Origin: Planctomycetota bacterium
GTDB taxonomy: Bacteria; Planctomycetota; Phycisphaerae; Sedimentisphaerales; SM23-30
Reading direction: 5' to 3'
Assembly (NCBI GenBank): GCA_029573975.1
Contig: JAKQBU010000253.1
Span: forward strand, 1 to 10,613
DNA length: 10,613 bases
Positions 5,645-10,613 of the stretch are shown piece by piece; within the stretch, counting starts at the first letter, position 1, and each line of letters begins with the position of its first letter. The notes under the pieces were generated by a model. That model ran no database searches and was not told the origin of the DNA. It was given only the letters and a program-made list of their open reading frames with translations. A program made the position numbers and the translations under genes.

Positions 5645-8137
5645 CTATTTTTCCAACAAATTAGTCTGGATGATTGTACCGGCGGCAGGATTCACTTTCA
5701 AGGTTTTGATTTCATACGGCCCCAGGTTCACCTTTTTACTCTTTCGCACTAGCGGCAACCGCAACACCGTGGACCGTTTTTTCCCCGCCGTTTCATGCAG
5801 ACGGATCACCATCTGCCGGCCCTGCTCCGACTGTTTCACCACGCTGACTTGGATCGCAGGATCGTCAACCAGTGCCAGCGGTCTGGGGCGGATCCCGCTG
5901 CCGTCCGGGAAAAAGGACAATGCGAAGGGTTTTTCATTCCTGGCCTGGGCCTCGAAGGATACCTTTTCCAGCCGCCGGTTTTGCGGACCGGCATTCACAT
6001 AAAAACGAAACACATGCTCCCCCTGGTCCATCCGCGGCACAAAATAATCCTGCGGCGCCCACGGCCGCTCACCCACCGGACCACAGGAATACGCCGGCGA
6101 ACGCAGCAGCGTCAGCCGGATCGCCGACGGGGTAAAATCATAGGAATACGTGCTTTCATTGAGGCAGGTCAAAGCAATCTTTCTCTTGCAATCCACCGCG
6201 GCTACCCACTTCTGCGCGGCAATCTCGCCGCCGTCACTGGGAAACTCCTCCACTCCATAGGCAACCTGCCCCAGGTATTTCCAGTCAGAACTTTGCAAAG
6301 GAATCGCCAGCTTCAGCATTTGGTCTTTCTGCTGCCAGAATACCCGGGTCTCGATCCCCATCTCCGTACCGGCCTTCGGCAGTATATACCGCTGGCACAC
6401 AAACGAATGCTCATACCCAAACAGCGCCTCGACTACACTGCGCACCGGCCCGTCCTCCACCACCCGGACCGCATCGATCCTGCCCTGCCCGCCGGCGAAC
6501 TGCCCCGCCGCCGCCGGGTCCAGCAGCCTGAATCGTCCCGCCGCCTTATTGTAATTCTTGGTATCCATCCCCCAGGAATCCTCGTTGTCCTGCATGACAT
6601 ACAAGCCAAAGGCGTCCTTTTGGCAGTAGTGGATTCCCTCCACGCGGAAGGTATCCACCCGCCCGGTTCGGGTGTTAATTACAATATCCAACTGTTTGGT
6701 TTTAAATCGAATCTTTCCCTTCCGCGTCTTCAGCACCGGCGGCTTCCTGGCTGGCAGCACCTTCATCCGGCAATCAAACCGGCTCATCTGCCCCGCCTCC
6801 AGCTCCGCCGCAAACACCACCCGCTTCCGCCAATCGACTTTGTGCAGACTGCTGGCCTCATGCTCCACCTGCGTCGGCAGCGGCCGGCCATCCTGGTAAA
6901 CCTGCACATCGGTAAACTGGTCCCAGAACTTCGCATCCGCCAGATTAAACTCGCACTCCACCTGCTGCCGTACTTTACAGGGATGCGGATTATACACCAG
7001 AATCGGAATCTCACCCTCTTTAGCCTGTTTCTGACCCTGGGACAGCTTCAAAAATGCCTCCATCTTGATCCGCGAAAGAATCGTCAATCCATGCGCTATG
7101 GTCTGGAGACAATCCTGCTCCACCGGCGGAATCGAACTGCCCGGCAGAATATCGTGAAACTCCACAAACAGCAAATCTTTCAGCGCCTCCTCCAGCTCCG
7201 CCTGGGGGTATTTCATCAAACCCTGAAAGGCCGCCGCTGAAACCATCTTCTCCGTTAGAAAATATTCATTCTCCAACTGCCGGAACTGCTTCTTCAGCCG
7301 CGCCATCGAGGAATAACACCCCGTCGCCCAGCGATTGAGACTTTTCGCCACCCGCGGCAGAGTATGCGCACTCCGTTTCAACTCCTGAAAATACGCCTGC
7401 GGCGTCGATTGCCGGATCCTCGCCTCCGGCCGTTGCTTGATCAACCGGGCAATATCCCGCAAATCCTTGCGCGACGCCCCCCCGCCATGATTGCCCACCC
7501 CCCAGGGAATCAAAAGATTCATCGATCCTTCATGCCCGTCGATCCATCGCTCGATTTTCTCGGTCGCCCTGCCCAGCGGACTGTTATACAGCTCATGGTT
7601 ATAACTAAACCGGTGGGCCAGAATCTCACTGCCGTCAAATCCGACCCACACGAAATCCTTCGCCGGCAGCTCGCAATCCCGCTGGTACGGCCGGCCGCAC
7701 AGGTACGAATCATACCCGGCCCGCGCCATAATCTGCACCAGGCCCCGGCTATGGCCGAACGGATCGAAATTGATCGCCGTCTTTACCTCCACCCCAAATT
7801 TCTCTTTAAAGTAGGTTTGCCCCGCCAGAATCTGCCGCACAAACGATTCCCCGGAGGGCATGTTGCAATCCGGCTGCAAATACCAGCCGCCCATGATATT
7901 CCACCGCTTCTGCCGGACCAGTTTCTGAATCTTCCGAAACAGCAGCGGATCATGCTTCTCAATCCATTCATACAATAACGACTCATTATGATTGAAAACA
8001 AAGCCGTCAAATTCCTCACAAAACCGCGCCGCCGTCCGGAACGTTGATATCGTTTCCGCCAGCCCTTCCTGCCACTGCCACAGCCACACCGGATCCAGGT
8101 GCGCGTTGCATACCAGAAAAACCTTCTTCGCTGTCAT
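5645..8137 (-). CDS. Glycoside hydrolase family 38 (alpha-mannosidase-like), cytoplasmic
   Basis: GH38 enzymes are zinc-dependent retaining glycosidases that mostly cleave alpha-mannosides, including mannosylglycerate in E. coli (MngB). In this 830-aa protein the zinc ligands and catalytic residues can be placed: His13 and Asp15 in A-H-L-D-P-V-W-L-W (12-20), nucleophile and zinc ligand Asp125 in N-F-D-P-F-G-H-S (123-130), and His328-Asp329 in E-F-H-D-I-L-P-G-S (326-334), equivalent to the H-H-D-A-I-T-G-T motif of Golgi mannosidase II. The helical middle domain shows a G-C-Y-S-S-M-A-R (273-280) element typical of the family. The C-terminal half (from about 375) is the beta-rich GH38 region. 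No signal peptide or membrane segment is present, so the substrate must be imported. The gene follows the regulator by 13 nt; AAGGA lies ten bases before the ATG. Mannose specificity is inferred from the family; other alpha-glycosides are possible. Confidence 0.91.
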   Translation of the reverse strand: MTAKKVFLVCNAHLDPVWLWQWQEGLAETISTFRTAARFCEEFDGFVFNHNESLLYEWIEKHDPLLFRKIQKLVRQKRWNIMGGWYLQPDCNMPSGESFVRQILAGQTYFKEKFGVEVKTAINFDPFGHSRGLVQIMARAGYDSYLCGRPYQRDCELPAKDFVWVGFDGSEILAHRFSYNHELYNSPLGRATEKIERWIDGHEGSMNLLIPWGVGNHGGGASRKDLRDIARLIKQRPEARIRQSTPQAYFQELKRSAHTLPRVAKSLNRWATGCYSSMARLKKQFRQLENEYFLTEKMVSAAAFQGLMKYPQAELEEALKDLLFVEFHDILPGSSIPPVEQDCLQTIAHGLTILSRIKMEAFLKLSQGQKQAKEGEIPILVYNPHPCKVRQQVECEFNLADAKFWDQFTDVQVYQDGRPLPTQVEHEASSLHKVDWRKRVVFAAELEAGQMSRFDCRMKVLPARKPPVLKTRKGKIRFKTKQLDIVINTRTGRVDTFRVEGIHYCQKDAFGLYVMQDNEDSWGMDTKNYNKAAGRFRLLDPAAAGQFAGGQGRIDAVRVVEDGPVRSVVEALFGYEHSFVCQRYILPKAGTEMGIETRVFWQQKDQMLKLAIPLQSSDWKYLGQVAYGVEEFPSDGGEIAAQKWVAAVDCKRKIALTCLNESTYSYDFTPSAIRLTLLRSPAYSCGPVGERPWAPQDYFVPRMDQGEHVFRFYVNAGPQNRRLEKVSFEAQARNEKPFALSFFPDGSGIRPRPLALVDDPAIQVSVVKQSEQGRQMVIRLHETAGKKRSTVLRLPLVRKSKKVNLGPYEIKTLKVNPAAGTIIQTNLLEK

Positions 8138-8150
8138 AGACTACGTATCC

Positions 8151-9308
8151 TTATGAATGTATTGCCTTATTTTTCCCGACACTGCTCATCCGTATATGCA
8201 GCTCGGTAGGAATCAAAATCCGTTTCACGCCGGAACTGTACTTGACCATCTGCTCGTGAAGCAGTTTCGCCCCCTCGTACCCCACCTTGGCCGAATTCTG
8301 CTCCACGCTGGTCAGCTTCACGGGCAAAATTTCACACAAAGGTGAATTGCCGAACCCGATAATAAAAATATCTCTTCCCACCTTCAGGCCCACCTCTTCG
8401 GCGGCCAGATATACTTCCCGCGCCATCTGATCGTCCCCCGCCAGAATCGAAAATGGCCTTTCCGGAATCCGCTGGAACGCCGCCTGCGCCGCCTGGGTAA
8501 TCAGTTTCGGATCTTTGGGAAAATTCTGGTACACATCCGCCTCCGTATAGGGAAACGGCAAAGTATAGCGATCCTCCTCACAATAATTATATTCCCGCAT
8601 CGCCTCATGCCATCCACAATACCAGTTCTGCACCGAGCTGGGCTGCTTCGTATAGCCGAAATAGTAAACCGGGCAGCTATGCTGCTCCAGAAGATGCCGC
8701 GTGGCTTTATACGCCCCGCCAAAATGATCCGACATCACGCTGCTGACCGGAACCTCCCCCAGATCCCGATCAATCAGCACCACATAAACGCCCTGCTGGA
8801 TGGCAACATTCACCGCCTCCACATACGCAGGTAAAATATACGGCATAATCAGCAAGCCCCCCACCTGCGGACCCGGATTGCGGATCGCTTCCACGCTGCT
8901 CTGATGACAATTCTGCGCATCCACCTCAATCAAATGGATCTTTTCTTCCGCGGCATACCGATGGATCCCTTCCGACAGCGATAGACAAAAGGCATTGGAC
9001 CCGGGCCGGATAAACATAATCGCCGTCCGGATGGCTGACGGAATGGTCTCCGGTTTTTCCAGAATATAACCCCGATTGGGATTATAAAGCAAAACGCCAT
9101 CCTTCACCAGCGTAGTGAAAGCCTGCCGGACCGTGCGGTAATTTACATGTAAATGATTCGCCAGATAACTGGCCGACGGCAGGGTATCCCCAGCCTTCAT
9201 ATTCCCTTTTTGTATCATATTTATGATTTCATGGCGAATCTGTTTGTATAAAGGCTGATGTTTACCAGACTTTTTATCCAGCTCAATACTTCGCACCAAA
9301 TAACTCAT
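8151..9308 (-). CDS. GntR-type transcriptional regulator with LacI-like sugar-binding domain
   Basis: This 385-aa one-component regulator has an N-terminal GntR winged helix-turn-helix (about 18-83: P-L-Y-K-Q-I-R start, L-P-S-A-S-Y-L-A helix, N-Y-R-T-V-R-Q-A recognition helix, N-R-G-Y wing). Fused to it is a periplasmic-binding-protein/LacI-type sensor (about 90-375) containing V-L-I-D-R-D, S-D-H-F-G-G-A-Y-K-A-T-R-H-L and G-D-D-Q-M-A segments. The layout is that of AraR of Bacillus, not of the UTRA-type GntR proteins such as MngR. It would bind a free sugar or polyol and release or recruit an operator. It is the first gene of the operon, 13 nt before the GH38 gene, so autoregulation is likely. 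The ribosome binding site is weak (AGG about ten bases before the ATG). Base composition is a little more AT-rich than mqnA. Repressor or activator role is not determinable. Confidence 0.9.
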   Translation of the reverse strand: MSYLVRSIELDKKSGKHQPLYKQIRHEIINMIQKGNMKAGDTLPSASYLANHLHVNYRTVRQAFTTLVKDGVLLYNPNRGYILEKPETIPSAIRTAIMFIRPGSNAFCLSLSEGIHRYAAEEKIHLIEVDAQNCHQSSVEAIRNPGPQVGGLLIMPYILPAYVEAVNVAIQQGVYVVLIDRDLGEVPVSSVMSDHFGGAYKATRHLLEQHSCPVYYFGYTKQPSSVQNWYCGWHEAMREYNYCEEDRYTLPFPYTEADVYQNFPKDPKLITQAAQAAFQRIPERPFSILAGDDQMAREVYLAAEEVGLKVGRDIFIIGFGNSPLCEILPVKLTSVEQNSAKVGYEGAKLLHEQMVKYSSGVKRILIPTELHIRMSSVGKNKAIHS

Positions 9309-9322
9309 AATTGCTTTACCTG

Positions 9323-9392
9323 TAATGATTTAACCAAAATACGCTCACCCACTTCCCATCCCACGGCTTCGTATCCTTCCATACAATCATTA
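9323..9392. repeat. Inverted 8-bp repeat TAATGATT / AATCATTA upstream of the regulator
   Basis: TAATGATT (9323-9330) and its exact complement AATCATTA (9385-9392) flank the last 60-odd bases before the regulator start. They could be two half-sites of an operator for the GntR-type regulator. In an AT-rich spacer an 8-bp match may also be chance. Confidence 0.25.
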
Positions 9393-9419
9393 TCTTACCT
9401 ATATACAAAATAAATGCAA
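9389..9419 (-). promoter_or_regulatory. Possible promoter of the carbohydrate operon
   Basis: In the AT-rich leader of the regulator gene, TTGCAT (9419-9414) and GATAAT (9394-9389) are 19 bases apart on the minus strand. That spacing is longer than ideal, and several other TA-rich hexamers nearby (such as TATATA in 9400-9406) could serve instead. The region most likely holds the operon promoter, but the exact boxes are uncertain. Confidence 0.25.
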
Positions 9420-9470
9420 TAATATAACAGATATTTTTACATTTTTAGCCCGCATTTACCCCGGAATTAC

Positions 9471-9484
9471 TGCAAAATTTTGCA
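9471..9484. repeat. Perfect 14-bp palindrome TGCAAAATTTTGCA
   Basis: Every base pairs across the centre. The palindrome lies directly after the probable rhaT terminator and about 160 bp upstream of the regulator start. Size and symmetry fit a dimer-binding operator, but it is far from the likely operon promoter and it overlaps the terminator's T-run, so it may instead extend the termination structure. Confidence 0.45.
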
Positions 9485-9507
9485 AAAAGCAGTCCCCTTC
9501 TGGCTGC
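9484..9507 (-). terminator. Probable rho-independent terminator of the rhaT operon
   Basis: On the minus strand, just after the rhaT stop codon, GCAGCC (9507-9502) can pair with GG-A-CTGC (about 9496-9489, one bulged A) around a short loop, followed by TTTTT (9488-9484). The stem is short, so it is weak, but its position and T-run fit a terminator. It would separate rhaT from the downstream carbohydrate operon. Confidence 0.5.
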
Positions 9508-9512
9508 CCCCT

Positions 9513-10523
9513 TCAGATCAGCTTGCTCAGGCCCACGATAATCACCGAACCCAATAACAGCAGCGTACCCCAGGTCATCTTTTGGATCGCGGCAGGATTC
9601 GCCCCTTTCCACTCCCCGGACAGAATCCCCCACAGGTTTCCCACCACCACCGTCACCGCCATCAGCACCAGCCAGGCCACGGTCGTCCCCAATTCACCCA
9701 TATGCGAGGCCCCGGCCCCGTACAGCATAATACAGCCGAACCACAAAATCCCCATCAAAAATGACCGGCCCCAATGCCCCCCAACCTGTTTCTGCACATA
9801 ACGGCCCGCCGTCCCCCTCCGCACAAAAAGACTGCCGCAGTACACCAGGTACGGCACAAATCCCCCCGGCAGCGCCAGAAACCAGATGGCATTATTTACC
9901 TTAAAGCTGGAGGCTGTTTCCCCCAGGTGGTCCCGGGCAATCTGCGCGATAGGCGCGCCGAAATCAAACGCCAGATTCAGCATGGCACTTAGAATCCCCG
10001 AAGCAATACATACGATCAGTCCCGCCCGGAACGAACTTGCCCTGGCCGAACCGCCCCCCTGCCGCATCTGCCCCGCCTGCCCGCAGAAAAACACCCCTAA
10101 AATCGCCGCCGCCATCGTCCCCAGGATCACCAGCCCCGGCCCGCTGCCCAGCATCCGCGGATTATGCACGCACATCGGCACCAGCGACCCCGCCACCGCA
10201 ATTATCCCCATAATAATCGTATAGCCCAGTGAAAATCCCAGCAAATGCAGCCCCAGCCCGAACGTCAGCGAGCCGATCCCCCACCCCGCCCCCAATAAAA
10301 ACGTCTGCCACAAAATCCGGTCCGGCGTATCACGGTAGATTCCCCATAACTCCGGATACGCCAGCAGCACAATCAGGCCCGGATACAAAATCATGGCCGA
10401 TACCGCATACAAAAACCACGTGTTCTCCCATTCCCACTTTACATTGCGCTTCATGGGAACTGCAAAACTGCCGTTCAGAACCCCCGAAAGCACCGCTGAC
10501 AGCATACCGATGAGATGATTCAT
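9513..10523 (-). CDS. rhaT: RhaT-family sugar/proton symporter (L-rhamnose transporter-like)
   Basis: This 336-aa inner-membrane protein is close in length to E. coli RhaT (344 aa) and has about ten hydrophobic segments. The N terminus (M-N-H-L-I-G-M-L-S-A-V-L-S-G-V) and the G-F-S-L-G-Y-T-I-I-M-G segment with the following G-S-L-V-P match the RhaT branch of the drug/metabolite transporter superfamily. RhaT imports L-rhamnose (and L-lyxose) with protons. No rhamnose isomerase, kinase or aldolase is visible in the window, so the real sugar may differ. GGAG lies seven bases before the ATG. The gene is 17 nt after the end of another minus-strand gene and probably shares its transcript. A probable terminator separates it from the GH38 operon downstream, so it may be regulated separately even though a joint role in uptake is possible. 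Confidence 0.87.
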   Translation of the reverse strand: MNHLIGMLSAVLSGVLNGSFAVPMKRNVKWEWENTWFLYAVSAMILYPGLIVLLAYPELWGIYRDTPDRILWQTFLLGAGWGIGSLTFGLGLHLLGFSLGYTIIMGIIAVAGSLVPMCVHNPRMLGSGPGLVILGTMAAAILGVFFCGQAGQMRQGGGSARASSFRAGLIVCIASGILSAMLNLAFDFGAPIAQIARDHLGETASSFKVNNAIWFLALPGGFVPYLVYCGSLFVRRGTAGRYVQKQVGGHWGRSFLMGILWFGCIMLYGAGASHMGELGTTVAWLVLMAVTVVVGNLWGILSGEWKGANPAAIQKMTWGTLLLLGSVIIVGLSKLI

Positions 10524-10540
10524 GGCCGTTCTCCAAAACC

Positions 10541-10612
10541 TTAAAATAATTTCGACAGATTAATTTTATCCTCGCCGCTGCTTTCCGTCTGCACCGACAG
10601 AATCGACTCGTC
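10541..10612 (-). CDS. C-terminal end of an unidentified gene upstream of rhaT (partial)
   Basis: One minus-strand frame stays open from the window edge to a TAA at 10543-10541, giving 23 residues ending in S-G-E-D-K-I-N-L-S-K-L-F. The stop lies 17 nt before the rhaT start, a spacing typical of genes in one operon, and no other frame gives a better explanation. The tail is hydrophilic and not recognisable. By context it could be a sugar-metabolism gene of the rhaT operon, but this is only a guess. Confidence 0.5.
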   Translation of the reverse strand, partial: DESILSVQTESSGEDKINLSKLF

Positions 10613-10613
10613 G

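Noticed and set aside
4832..5752. 306-codon plus-strand open frame opposite the kinase
   Set aside because: It is antisense to the conserved PfkB protein and has the same His/Arg/Pro-rich shadow composition.
6292..6301. CTTTGCAAAG palindrome as a second operator copy
   Set aside because: It lies inside the GH38 coding region and shares only the TGCAAA core with the spacer palindrome; a 10-bp palindrome is expected by chance.
5795..7240. 481-codon plus-strand open frame inside the GH38 gene
   Set aside because: The translation is rich in Arg, His, Pro and Leu with no recognisable domain, and the opposite strand encodes an intact GH38 protein. It is a compositional shadow.
1..10613. CRISPR arrays, tRNA or rRNA genes, transposases, attachment sites
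   Set aside because: No regularly spaced repeats, cloverleaf-like segments, transposase ORFs or long terminal repeats were seen; noncoding space totals under 0.6 kb.

Overview
The window is a GC-rich bacterial chromosome segment with tightly packed genes, nearly all on the minus strand. Several genes have clear Shine-Dalgarno sequences. A futalosine-pathway menaquinone gene (mqnA), a large cytoplasmic GH38 enzyme, a GntR regulator with a LacI-type sensor and a RhaT-family carrier together suggest a glycan-degrading member of the PVC group, perhaps Planctomycetota (Phycisphaerae-like) or Lentisphaerota. This placement is an inference from gene style; there is no rRNA or other marker gene in the window.

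Layout from the left. Bases 1-19 hold the first codons of an unidentified minus-strand gene coupled to mqnA. mqnA (24-854, minus) and the PLP-homeostasis gene yggS (1033-1776, plus) diverge from a 150-bp region with a recognisable promoter for each. A five-gene minus-strand operon then runs from 9308 down to 1824: GntR/LacI-type regulator, GH38 alpha-mannosidase-like glycosidase, PfkB-family sugar kinase, medium-chain zinc-type polyol dehydrogenase and mannitol-dehydrogenase-family oxidoreductase. Its gaps are only 13-30 nt and most genes carry their own ribosome binding site. A 204-nt AT-rich spacer (9309-9512) follows, holding a probable terminator, a perfect 14-bp palindrome and possible promoter elements. 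Last come a RhaT-family sugar/proton symporter (9513-10523, minus) and, 17 nt upstream of it, the C-terminal tail of another minus-strand gene cut by the window end.

The five-gene operon is the most interesting part. It looks like a self-regulated intracellular route for an alpha-mannoside or a related sugar-polyol glycoside. The glycosidase would release a sugar and an aglycone, two different polyol/sugar dehydrogenases would interconvert alcohol and keto forms, and the PfkB kinase would phosphorylate the product for central metabolism. The operon has no transporter, aldolase or secreted enzyme, so uptake is from elsewhere, possibly by the adjacent RhaT-like carrier. The exact substrate cannot be read from the sequence.

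The + strand is C-rich throughout, whichever strand encodes the gene. This points to a replication-strand bias, with the minus strand probably leading.
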